Below are positions 15,422-23,363 of a DNA stretch of 49,031 nt, piece by piece. The stretch lies in NCBI GenBank assembly GCA_947588805.1, contig CANPYR010000012.1, forward strand, positions 1 to 49,031, written 5' to 3'. Each line of letters starts with the position of its first letter. Positions within the stretch are counted from its first letter, which is position 1. The translations under genes were made by a program, and so were the position numbers. The DNA comes from an uncultured Clostridia bacterium (GTDB lineage: Bacteria; Bacillota; Clostridia; Oscillospirales; Ruminococcaceae). The notes under the pieces were generated by a model that ran no database searches, had not been told where the DNA came from, and saw nothing but the letters and a program-made list of their open reading frames with translations.

Positions 15422-17827
15422 TTGAGCGAAGAGCTTTTACCCACTGCGGATAAAACAGCGGAAGAAACTTCAGACGATATAATTTCCCGGCCGGATACCT
15501 CGGCTCGCGGAACCGAAATATCCGAAAATACACAGCCTGAGCCTGCAAAGGATGAAAATATAAAAAAGCCCGGGAAAAAATCTAAAAAATCCAAAAAATC
15601 AAAGAAATCTCCCGAAAAGTCGGAGAGTGAGATTTCCGTCGAAGAAAAAGAGCTCGGAGCCGAAAATATCCCCGAGGACGGCGCGCAGATCATTGAAAAC
15701 GCCGCCGAGGAGTCAGAGGAAAATCCGGATTCCGCCGCCGAAAATTCCGAAAATCCCGAAAATTCCGAAGCTTCCGAAGCTCCCGAAGAGCCGCAAAAGG
15801 CTCCGATATGGCCGAAAGAGCTTAATAATGTGCGCGAGCCGCTTGATTTTAAAAAAATTCTTCTTAATATACTTACGGCGCTTTCAGCGTTCGGAAAGTT
15901 CAGCCTTGAACAGGCGAAAATCGGCGCAGGAGTCGCCGCTAAATACTCGAAGATCATAGGCGCGGAGCTTGTAAGAGTCCTTAGCGGGATCGGGAAAAAC
16001 GCCGCGGAGATAATCGGAAAGGGCGCGAAAGCCGCCGGGAAAGGGATGGCCGTCGGCGCTAAGGAGTCGGTTAAAACCGTCGGGAAGACCGGCGGGGGGA
16101 TCCTGAAAATAGCTTTCACCGCGCTTTCACGCGTCGGCAAAACCGCTTGGCAGGTCCTCAGCGCGATCGCGGTCTTTGTCTTTAAGCTGATCCGGTCCTT
16201 CCTGCTCGCCGTTTTCGGCGCGGTGTTCGGCTGGATAGGGAAAAAATTTAAGCAGCCCTTCTTGGAAGCGGTTTGCTTTATCGTCACGCCCTTCGCGCAT
16301 GCCTGGGGCGGTGCGGCTTCGGCTTGGATACGCCTTAAGAAGGCTTGGAAAAAAGGTCCGCTTCATGTTATCGGCGCAATTTTAAGCTCGCTGTGGGGAC
16401 TTGTCTGCGCGTTCGTTGAGATTCTGAGATTTGCATTCAACTATATCGCGCCGGTGGTATGCGTAGCGTTTCTTGTCGCGCTTATAAGATATTATTCCAC
16501 GCTTCAGTACGGGATCTCCGTCACATATAACGGAAGCGACATCGGAACGATAGAGAACGAAGCTACCTTCAACGAGGCCCAGACTCTCATCCAGGACAAG
16601 GTCACGTTTACCGAAAACGACCAGCCGATACTTGTAACTCCTAAATTCTCGGTTACGGTCATGAATCTTGACGGAGAGGAAAAACAACCCGTAGACGACG
16701 TCGATCAGCTCTCGGAGACTATGATAGAGCAGGGAGACGTCGAGATAGTCTACGCGTACGGGCTGTACATAAACGACGAGCTCTTCGGGGTTTATTCCGT
16801 GGAGGATATGGAGACGATACGCGCGGCTTTGGAGGAAAGGCTCAACAGCTACAGCACGGTAAACGCCGTGAATGTTTTCTTCGAGGACGATATAGTATTT
16901 TCCGAAGGAAGATATCTTAAGGACGTGCTGTCGGAGCCCGACGAAGCTTTGGAGCTTATAACCGGCGGGACCGAGGTCGAAGCGTACTATGTAGTCCAGC
17001 GCGGGGATACTATTTCCGGGATCTGCGAGAAGCTTGGGATAACAAGAGAGGAATATGAAGCGGATAACCCGGATCTCACAGAAAAAATCCGTCACGACGA
17101 CATAGTGACATACCACTACATCGAGCCGCATCTGAACGTTCTCACGACCTATTATGAGGTCTACGGACAGGTAATAGAGAGAACGACGGAATATGTAGAG
17201 ACTTCAAGAAGAGAGGAATACTGCGAGATACTCTTACAGCACGGCTCGGACGGATATGAAAACGTAACCGCTCTCGTAACGCTCAAAAACGGCGTGGAAT
17301 CGAACAGAGAGATAGTTTCGCGCAATATTATCGAGGAGATGGTCCCGAGAAAATTCCGCGTCGGCACCAAGCCGAATACATATCTCAACGGAGATACCGA
17401 AATTATCGATACGCTCGGGACTTTCTGCTGGCCGCTCGGCGACGAGGACTGCTATATTTCAACCATGCCCGGCTGGAGAAGCTGGGACAGCTCGAACCAC
17501 ATGGCGCTCGACATAGCGGGGATCCCGGCCGGCACGGACATTTACGCCGCCTGCGACGGAAAGGTCACGTTCTCGGGGTGGTACGGAGCATACGGAAAGC
17601 TTGTTATCGTAGACTGCGGCCACGGGTACGAATGCTATTACGGGCACTGCTCGGAGCTTTTGGTTTCGGAGGGCGACAGAGTTGAGAAGGGCGACGTGAT
17701 AGCGGAGGTGGGCATGACCGGCTCTGCTTCGGGAAATCATCTGCATTTTGAGATGAGACGGTACGACAGCAGGATAAACCCGCTGAAGGCCCTCGGAGGA
17801 ACGGGCGGGCATGAGATCAGGGAGTAA
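15422..17827 (+). CDS. Membrane-anchored LysM/G5/M23 peptidoglycan endopeptidase
   Basis: Translation most likely starts at the TTG at 15422, 8 nt after AAAAAGGAGG, giving 801 residues. The order is: a charged Glu/Lys/Pro/Ser-rich cytoplasmic region (1-140); a long alanine/glycine/lysine amphipathic region with several hydrophobic stretches (about 145-330); a membrane helix (about 340-356); a strand-rich part; a LysM (about 521-566, YVVQRGDTISGICEKLG); a G5-like domain (about 575-650); and an M23 domain (about 690-795). The zinc residues appear intact in NHMALD and NHLHFE (second His about 773). Such proteins cut peptidoglycan cross-bridges during growth or division. The large cytoplasmic and amphipathic region is unusual for an M23 enzyme. 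Confidence 0.9.
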   Translation: MSEELLPTADKTAEETSDDIISRPDTSARGTEISENTQPEPAKDENIKKPGKKSKKSKKSKKSPEKSESEISVEEKELGAENIPEDGAQIIENAAEESEENPDSAAENSENPENSEASEAPEEPQKAPIWPKELNNVREPLDFKKILLNILTALSAFGKFSLEQAKIGAGVAAKYSKIIGAELVRVLSGIGKNAAEIIGKGAKAAGKGMAVGAKESVKTVGKTGGGILKIAFTALSRVGKTAWQVLSAIAVFVFKLIRSFLLAVFGAVFGWIGKKFKQPFLEAVCFIVTPFAHAWGGAASAWIRLKKAWKKGPLHVIGAILSSLWGLVCAFVEILRFAFNYIAPVVCVAFLVALIRYYSTLQYGISVTYNGSDIGTIENEATFNEAQTLIQDKVTFTENDQPILVTPKFSVTVMNLDGEEKQPVDDVDQLSETMIEQGDVEIVYAYGLYINDELFGVYSVEDMETIRAALEERLNSYSTVNAVNVFFEDDIVFSEGRYLKDVLSEPDEALELITGGTEVEAYYVVQRGDTISGICEKLGITREEYEADNPDLTEKIRHDDIVTYHYIEPHLNVLTTYYEVYGQVIERTTEYVETSRREEYCEILLQHGSDGYENVTALVTLKNGVESNREIVSRNIIEEMVPRKFRVGTKPNTYLNGDTEIIDTLGTFCWPLGDEDCYISTMPGWRSWDSSNHMALDIAGIPAGTDIYAACDGKVTFSGWYGAYGKLVIVDCGHGYECYYGHCSELLVSEGDRVEKGDVIAEVGMTGSASGNHLHFEMRRYDSRINPLKALGGTGGHEIRE

Positions 17828-17846
17828 GAATAGATTGAATAGATAT

Positions 17847-17874
17847 ACAGCTTGGGAAACCGGGCTGTTTTTTT
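17847..17874 (+). terminator. Terminator after the M23 gene
   Basis: A 9-bp stem, ACAGCTTGG with CCGGGCTGT (two G-T pairs), closed by a GAAA tetraloop and followed by seven T residues. Confidence 0.9.
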
Positions 17875-17888
17875 GCGGGGGCGAGGCG

Positions 17889-17985
17889 GCGGGATTCGCT
17901 GCATATCTGCTGAATCTCTGCAGACTTCTCCCCAGCAAGCTTGCCGGGTTTTGCCCGTGAGACAGCCGAAACTGTCGTTTAACGC
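17889..17985. repeat. Dispersed intergenic repeat (partner of 11958-12060)
   Basis: Shares GGCGGCGGGATTCGCT, then TTGCCGGGTTTTGCCCGTGA, then ACTGTCGTTTAACG with the region before ridA. The remainder to 18170 carries a hairpin GGCCTTTT-gag-AAAAGGCC (about 18014-18032) and no gene. Confidence 0.7.
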
Positions 17986-18170
17986 TACGATTTCTATCCA
18001 CTGGACCCCCTGCGGCCTTTTGAGAAAAGGCCGGCGAAACCTTTTTAATTCCTCCTACTCCATTAAGCTCTGCGCGTTCCCCCCCAAAAAAAGCTCTCAC
18101 GCACAAAGCGCGAACTTTGTGCGTGAGGCCGAAAGAGATAAAAATGATAAAGGAAAATGATGATATCTTA

Positions 18171-19667
18171 TCAATCGTTGCCGGCTGAAGCCTGCGCGGT
18201 GTAACCGTTCGCTTCAAAGTCCGCAACCTTCTGGTTCAGCTCGTCTATGCTGTACTGAAGCGCGTCGCCGTAGGCTTCCTTGAGCTGCGCCCAGGTCTGA
18301 GCGCCGGCGGCTGAAGTGGAGTGCGCGTTATCGTCGAACGAAATTATCATCTTTCCGATGGTCGCGCCGTAGCCTGCGTCAGCGTCAACGCCGTAGGTGA
18401 GTATAACGTTGTCAACGCCGGAGTTCGCTATTCTGTAGCACTCGTCGTACATGTCGAGCATTTCTTCCGTCCAGAGATATGTATGCTCCTTCTGGTATCT
18501 GTCGATTCCGACTACCGTCGGGTCGAGTACCTTGAAACGGTCGCACATCGCAAGAAGTACCGCCGTCTCGGGATTCTTACCGCCGGAAATGAGCGCATAA
18601 CCGGTGGTGGTGATGTCCTGATAGTAAACGCCGTCGCCGTTCGGGTCTCTCGGCATCGGAACGAACATCAGCTCGTTGGCTTCAACGTCGCCCCAGACCG
18701 CGGAAATGGTATCCACAGGACCGGTGAAGCCCCAGGCTCCTATCGGTTCAAACAGGCATAAGCCTTCCTTCATTCCGCCGCCGTCGGTGCCGTTTCTGAG
18801 GGACCATCCGTTCCACCAGGGATATACGACTTCGGCCTTGTTGAGATCGTAAAGAACCTGAGCGGCTCTTTCAAGTCTCGGGTCGTCAACGTTTGAAACA
18901 AACTTGCCGGTCTCGGTATCGTATCCTACGGTCGGAACGCCTGAGGAGTGCATAAGAGCGCGGGAGAAGTACCAGCCGTCAAGAGCGTATCTGTCCTGAT
19001 CCTGGTCGGTGAAGTCCATGCACATGTCGCTGAATACGTCCCAGGTCCACTCGTCGTTCCAGTAGAGCTGCGCGGGATCGTCAAATCCCCACTCCTGCAT
19101 AACTCTTCTGTTGTACGGGCATACAAGGTCGAAAGTCATGTCGGTAAGCACGAAGTAGGTCTTTTCGCCTATCGAGAAGTATTTCTTAGCATATTCCTCC
19201 ATGTCCTTCCAGAGCGGATCGGTATAATCGACATAGTCGTTTACCGGAACGATCATTCCCTTTAAAGCCTTCATCGGGAACAGGTCGGTGGAAGCGGGGG
19301 TGAAGTCGGGAGAAGTGCCGCCCAGAACGAGGTTAGCAAGCTGAGTGAATCTCTCCTCCCAGGACGGGAATTCTATCCACTCGGTCTCGCAGCCGTATTT
19401 TTCGGTAAATGTGAAGAAACCTGTATTGATCACTTCGTCTTCGCTGTAGTTGTGAAAGTCCCAGTTGGAGTACCAGGTCGCGACCTTTCCCGCTCCGGGA
19501 GCAACCTCAGCGTCGGGAAGCATTATTCCTGCCGCCTTAAGTATTGCTTCGGCGTCCTCGGTAGAGAGCGTGAGCTTGATAGGAACGCGCTTGTTCGAGC
19601 CGCAGCCCACGAGCGCGACTATCATCAGCACCGCCATTACGAGCGCCATTATTTTTGTGATTTTCAT
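18171..19667 (-). CDS. Extracellular solute-binding lipoprotein (family 1-type)
   Basis: The ATG at 19667 has GGAGGTCAAC in front and gives 498 residues; a longer frame starting at 19685 lacks a ribosome site. The signal peptide ends in lipobox ALVGC (Cys about 22). The mature part reads like sugar-type binding proteins: YSNWDFHNY, a ligand-cleft aromatic set (YWNDEWTWDVFSDMC, YPWWNGWSLRNG), and GAWGFTGP near residue 305. Family 1 proteins deliver oligosaccharides to ABC importers. No permease or ATPase gene is adjacent, so it is an orphan or works with a transporter elsewhere. The high Trp and Tyr content agrees with carbohydrate binding. The substrate is unknown. Confidence 0.87.
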   Translation of the reverse strand: MKITKIMALVMAVLMIVALVGCGSNKRVPIKLTLSTEDAEAILKAAGIMLPDAEVAPGAGKVATWYSNWDFHNYSEDEVINTGFFTFTEKYGCETEWIEFPSWEERFTQLANLVLGGTSPDFTPASTDLFPMKALKGMIVPVNDYVDYTDPLWKDMEEYAKKYFSIGEKTYFVLTDMTFDLVCPYNRRVMQEWGFDDPAQLYWNDEWTWDVFSDMCMDFTDQDQDRYALDGWYFSRALMHSSGVPTVGYDTETGKFVSNVDDPRLERAAQVLYDLNKAEVVYPWWNGWSLRNGTDGGGMKEGLCLFEPIGAWGFTGPVDTISAVWGDVEANELMFVPMPRDPNGDGVYYQDITTTGYALISGGKNPETAVLLAMCDRFKVLDPTVVGIDRYQKEHTYLWTEEMLDMYDECYRIANSGVDNVILTYGVDADAGYGATIGKMIISFDDNAHSTSAAGAQTWAQLKEAYGDALQYSIDELNQKVADFEANGYTAQASAGND

Positions 19668-19727
19668 AGTTGACCTCCATTTCATTCGCTGATAATTGAT
19701 AAATAATCAGCAAAAAATAACATATAT

Positions 19728-19756
19728 ATTATATCACTTAACGTTTGAATCTGCAA
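19728..19756 (-). promoter_or_regulatory. Promoter of the solute-binding protein gene
   Basis: On the minus strand TTGCAG (19756-19751), 17-bp spacer, TATAAT (19733-19728). The leader includes an imperfect hairpin CTGATTATT...ATCAG near 19690-19710. Confidence 0.65.
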
Positions 19757-19832
19757 TTATGAATTTTGACAATAATGCGGCGCTAATTTTGTATATTATA
19801 TCAAAAATTTTTCATAAAGCGTCAATACAAAG

Positions 19833-19862
19833 AAAACTCCCGGCGATACAACCACCGCCGGG
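19833..19862 (-). terminator. Terminator after the SH3 protein gene
   Basis: On the minus strand CCCGGCG and CGCCGGG (19862-19856 with 19845-19839) form a GC-rich stem followed by AGTTTTCTTT. Between this hairpin and the gene end lies a period-7 tract (19925-19960). Confidence 0.7.
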
Positions 19863-19974
19863 AAATATTATTATATGTCAGAGAAGCGAACGCTTTTCCC
19901 GCTATCCGAGTTCGCCGAAGGCGAATTCTGACCTCTGATTTCTGGCTTCTGTCTTCTTGACGCGCCGGCGTCTC

Positions 19975-21069
19975 TCAGTGGGTTCCGTACATTTCCTCCT
20001 GCTCCTTAAGACGTGAGAAGTATTCGAGCATCCTTGACGTTTCGGGGCTCATTCCCTCGGGAGTCGTGGCCTTTTCGGTCTCCTCCGGAGCTTCGGTCAC
20101 GGTCGGCTCAGGCTCGGTCTCGGGTTCAGTAGTTGTTTCTGGTTCGGTCTCGGGCTCTGTTATCTCCGTCTCGGTGGTCTCTTCGGTCGTGATCTCCTCC
20201 TCGGTCGTAACCTCGGCAGTGACTCTCACTCTTGATTCGCTCAAATCGTCGCTCTTTATATATAGCACCGTCCCGCCGAACCATATGGAAGCCCAGCCGT
20301 CGTCAAGAATCTCTATAACGTCTACTCTTTCGTTGGTGTAGAAGTATCCCATTATCATAGAGCTATCGTCCGGCTCAAGCCGCATATTTGCGGTCCTGCA
20401 GGCATACATCCTGAAGGTATCGGGCTCTGTAATCTCGGTCTCCTCGGTCGAAGGAGCGCTTGTCGGAGTCTCGGTCGTAGTCGGGGCCGTCGTCGGCGGC
20501 TCGGTCTCGGTCATCGGCGGCTCGGTGACTGCGGCTTCGGTCGTGGGCTCTGTGACGGTAGCGGCGGGGATATTCCCGCTCTCGAATTCGTCCTCTTCAT
20601 CGGGCGGGAATTCTTTCAGCTCGCAGAGCCCGAGCGCGTTTCCGAGCTTTCTGAGACTGTCTCCGAACGGCACGCGGTCGCGGTAATATTCCGTCAGCTC
20701 TCTGATATAGCTCCCGTCGGGGACCTTTTCAAACTTGAAAAGCGGAGCCTTTCCGGAGCGCGACAAAAACGCGAAGCTCAAAGACATTATAAGCGCCGTC
20801 ATCCCGAGCACGGAAAAGCTTGCAAGATCGGGTATCGCCTTTGCAGATCTTTTACCTATCCCCGCAAATAGCGCTGTTATGCGGTTTTGCTCCTTCTGAA
20901 CGGCTTCGGTGTACATTACGTCGAACTCGTCGCCCTTTTTCCCTATCTCGAATTTGGGCGCGCTTCGCTCGGCGGTACCGTTAGCCTTTGCAGACTCCGG
21001 CCGCTGTGAATTCTGTGAACGCTGTGAAACGCGTTCGCCGTTTCGGTTTTTTCTTTTTTTCTTTGACAT
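19975..21069 (-). CDS. Membrane-anchored SH3 protein with a DHHW-like stub and Thr/Glu/Pro linkers
   Basis: The better start is the ATG at 21069 (MSKKKRK), 6 nt after AGGGG, giving 364 residues. The order is: a basic, polar cytoplasmic tail (1-90), one membrane helix (about 93-114), a short extracytoplasmic stub (about 125-160), a T/E/P-rich linker, a bacterial SH3 domain (about 215-275, with ACRTANMRLEPDDSS and DDGWASIWFGG) and a second T/E/P linker. The stub TEYYRDRVPFGDSLRKLGNALG resembles the membrane-proximal part of the DHHW protein at 560-1702 (EYLKDHFALRTGWISLRTGLE), but no DHHW domain follows. Lying directly after a degenerate MBOAT gene strengthens that link. It is probably a wall-binding partner. 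Confidence in the SH3 domain is high; in the DHHW relation, moderate. Confidence 0.75.
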   Translation of the reverse strand: MSKKKRKNRNGERVSQRSQNSQRPESAKANGTAERSAPKFEIGKKGDEFDVMYTEAVQKEQNRITALFAGIGKRSAKAIPDLASFSVLGMTALIMSLSFAFLSRSGKAPLFKFEKVPDGSYIRELTEYYRDRVPFGDSLRKLGNALGLCELKEFPPDEEDEFESGNIPAATVTEPTTEAAVTEPPMTETEPPTTAPTTTETPTSAPSTEETEITEPDTFRMYACRTANMRLEPDDSSMIMGYFYTNERVDVIEILDDGWASIWFGGTVLYIKSDDLSESRVRVTAEVTTEEEITTEETTETEITEPETEPETTTEPETEPEPTVTEAPEETEKATTPEGMSPETSRMLEYFSRLKEQEEMYGTH

Positions 21070-21080
21070 ATGCATCCCCT

Positions 21081-21134
21081 GTTAGAGGTTAGAAATTAGA
21101 AATTAGAAATTAGAAGTTAGAAATTAGAAGTTAG
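21081..21134. repeat. Period-7 TTAGAAR tract between the two operon genes
   Basis: TTAGAGG, TTAGAAA (three times), TTAGAAG, TTAGAAA, TTAGAAG and TTAGATT run without a break. It fills the gap between the degenerate MBOAT stop and the SH3 gene. Confidence 0.85.
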
Positions 21135-21137
21135 ATT

Positions 21138-22439
21138 TTATAATACCGCCGCGGCTGAGACTATGAGAAGAAGCGCGCAGAATACTGTTTCGGCGGTTTT
21201 GTAGGCCGCGTAGGCTTTTTCGCTTTCTGAAGCTTTCCTTTGTATGAATCGGGATAATTTCCCGCTCAGCGGCGATACCGCAAGTATCCCTAAGATAAGC
21301 CACGGCAGCCGCCTTGTCAGCTCGTAGTTCAGAGCGTAGGTTATATCGTATTCGTACGCGGAATAATCAAGAGCTTTTATGAATCCCGCGATACCGTCAA
21401 GCGAACCGTAGGAGAGTATCATCACGGAAGCGACTGTAAATATCGCGCTGAAAACCGCTTCCGCGACGGGATTTGTTTTTTCCCTGCGGGAGCTTAATAT
21501 TATCCCCAAAATCACTATGCCCAAAAATCCCGCGATACCTATGCCGAGACCGATAAAGATCCCCGACAGGACCGCCGTCGCGGCTATGGAGATGAAAAAT
21601 CCCGCAAGGCTTCTTTCCGCAAAGCAGTCGCAGACAAATTCCGGAAGCGTTTTCCATATCTCGGAAATATGCTCTGAAAAGTTTGCTTTGGGTCTCAGAG
21701 CCGAGGACGTTTTTTCGGGAGCGAAGCCGAGCATAAGCGACATCCCCCGGGAAGTCGTCCCGAAGCCGAGCACGACGGCATATATCTCGAAAAATACCGC
21801 CGCGGGGAGTATCAGAGCGTTCATCCAAGGAAACGCGGAATATTCCGTCGCGGAAAGCCTTACCGCGTCAAAGCTGAGAGCGAAAATCGCCGAGAACGCA
21901 AAGCCTTCTATGACCTTTACGATCCCTTCGGAAGCCTTTGAAAGCTCCGGCCTTCGCGAGGAAAGCCTGTCCCGGACCTTATCATAGCTTGCGAGCGGCG
22001 CTATAAGCATATTTTCAAACGATATCAGATATACCGCCACGCAAAGAAATTTCCGTTCCGGCTTCATCCCCTCGGAGACTTTTTTAAGATAATTTATCGC
22101 CCGAAGCGCATAGAGGACAAATCCCGTGCAAAGAAGCGCATGAGAAAGCGTTCCGCGGTCCGGAAGAAAGATTATCGCCGCCGAAGCCGAGCCGAGCGCG
22201 ACTATATCCCCGAGAGCTTCAAGAATTCCGCCGCTTTTAGGGATAAGATTTCCGAGGATATATATAACGAGGACCGGAAGGATTATAAGCGCGAATCCCG
22301 CCGAGCGCCCCCAGGTAATGAACAAAAGCGAACCGAGAAGTGAGAATGTGTTTTTAGACCAGTCCTCCGAGCAGCAGTAGGTAAGTATCACCACAACCGG
22401 AAAAAAGGCGAACATAAATATCAGGTCGGTATATATCAA
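21138..22439 (-). CDS. Divergent MBOAT homologue lacking the catalytic histidines (putative pseudoenzyme)
   Basis: The TTG at 22439 (AGAGGTGA, 5 nt spacing) gives 433 residues and an N-terminus, IYTDLIFMFAFFPVVV, that lines up with the MBOAT start VFSSVEFIYFFLPLAL. A GTG at 22526 is open but falls at the predicted transcription start. Like the MBOAT at 1720-3198, it has ITWG for FYAFG in the first helices, FFEIYAVVLGFGTTSRGMSL for TFQIYFDFSGYSDMAIGMGR, and LMLGF for RMLGF. Where the intact enzyme has FWRRWH, this protein has IWKTLP (Trp at 291 counting from 22526), and no LWHG motif can be found. About 10 membrane helices remain. Catalysis by the known mechanism seems excluded; a scaffolding or export role is possible. 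Confidence 0.72.
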   Translation of the reverse strand: MIYTDLIFMFAFFPVVVILTYCCSEDWSKNTFSLLGSLLFITWGRSAGFALIILPVLVIYILGNLIPKSGGILEALGDIVALGSASAAIIFLPDRGTLSHALLCTGFVLYALRAINYLKKVSEGMKPERKFLCVAVYLISFENMLIAPLASYDKVRDRLSSRRPELSKASEGIVKVIEGFAFSAIFALSFDAVRLSATEYSAFPWMNALILPAAVFFEIYAVVLGFGTTSRGMSLMLGFAPEKTSSALRPKANFSEHISEIWKTLPEFVCDCFAERSLAGFFISIAATAVLSGIFIGLGIGIAGFLGIVILGIILSSRREKTNPVAEAVFSAIFTVASVMILSYGSLDGIAGFIKALDYSAYEYDITYALNYELTRRLPWLILGILAVSPLSGKLSRFIQRKASESEKAYAAYKTAETVFCALLLIVSAAAVL

Positions 22440-22530
22440 CTTTCTCACCTCTTTAAATTTTAAATATAAATTTTCCCGGGGTTTTGGGGAGAAATTTATG
22501 ATTTTAATTTTCGTATAGGCGGCCACGGTA

Positions 22531-22559
22531 ATTATAGCACAGATTTTTTAAATAATCAA
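22531..22559 (-). promoter_or_regulatory. Promoter of the degenerate MBOAT/SH3 operon
   Basis: On the minus strand TTGATT (22559-22554), 17-bp spacer, TATAAT (22536-22531). The expected transcript start near 22524 leaves the TTG at 22439 as the usable start codon. Confidence 0.82.
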
Positions 22560-22983
22560 GTGCTTTTTGGAAAATGCGATTAGAAGACGGAATGACAGAG
22601 GACGGAGACGAGATGGGCATGGGTGGCGCGGTGTTCCCCACACTTAAAGACCTGCCACTATTCCCGCGCTTACATTACATCAAAAATCGTGTCTTGCCCC
22701 CTAAAAATTGGCAAGAGCCAATTCACTGTCACAATATGTGTCTAAAATCAGCGCATAAATATCCCCGGCGAAGGCATGAAGTCTTCGCCGGGGTTTAAAC
22801 AATAATTTGTAGCGCAGAAATAAGCCCGTATTTTACAAAGTTTTAATCCCATCCTCATTTCCCGTTCTGCATTCCTACGCATTAGTGCTTATTAAAAACC
22901 TCTTATCCGCCCTTGTTGCGTCGTAGAAGAACGGATTATCCTCTGCCCTCTGTGGGTCGGCATCCGCCTTTTCCTTCCGGCGG
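22560..22983. other. Intergenic region with one strong hairpin
   Basis: No gene is supported. A perfect 11-bp stem CCCCGGCGAAG/CTTCGCCGGGG (22763-22773 with 22783-22793, loop of 9) is followed on the plus strand by TTTAAAC and on the minus strand by ATATTTATG. It may be a weak bidirectional terminator for the decayed gene to its right. Confidence 0.5.
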
Positions 22984-23310
22984 TTATAGGTCTCGACGAA
23001 GCCCGCGGAAACCGGTCGTGTTGTTCTTGAAGTTCTTCTGAACACGGTTCAGACTCTCGACACAGGTGTTGTCGATTTGATGCAGGCAGATATGTAACAG
23101 CGCGCCGTTTTCTCTTGTCAGACAGCCGCAGCTATGTATGTCCCCATTCAGAAGACCGTAGGAGACGGCGTCTACCTCCTGCCCGCAGTCGCATTTGCAA
23201 TGCCGCATCGCGCTGCCGCCCTTGTGTTCGATCCTGACAGGGTAGAGAGCGACAAGTCTGCCGAATCGCCTGCCGGTCAGGTCTGTTCCGCCAAAATACC
23301 AATAAGATTC
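22984..23310 (-). pseudogene. Decayed AP2-type DNA-binding/endonuclease-associated protein
   Basis: The minus-strand frame reads YFGGTDLTGRRFGRLVALYP, continues with KCDCGQEVDAVSYGLLNG, then HSCGCLTREN and finally NFKNNTTGFRG. This is the order seen in phage and mobile AP2-domain proteins (GRRFGRL, CDCG, SCGCL, NNTSGVRG). The copy is broken at both ends: a TAA precedes the first part with the likely original ATG (MNSKNLIG) in another frame, and the sequence stops right where the AP2 domain should begin. Only the zinc-knuckle part is left, so it is a remnant of mobile DNA. Confidence 0.68.
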
Positions 23311-23363
23311 TTACTGTTCATCTGTTATACTTTCAGCAGTCCCTGAAGTTTAAACTTCCTTTT

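Noticed and set aside
22440..22526. Upstream GTG start for the degenerate MBOAT
   Set aside because: It coincides with the predicted transcription start and has no ribosome site; the TTG at 22439 has one and aligns with the MBOAT N-terminus.
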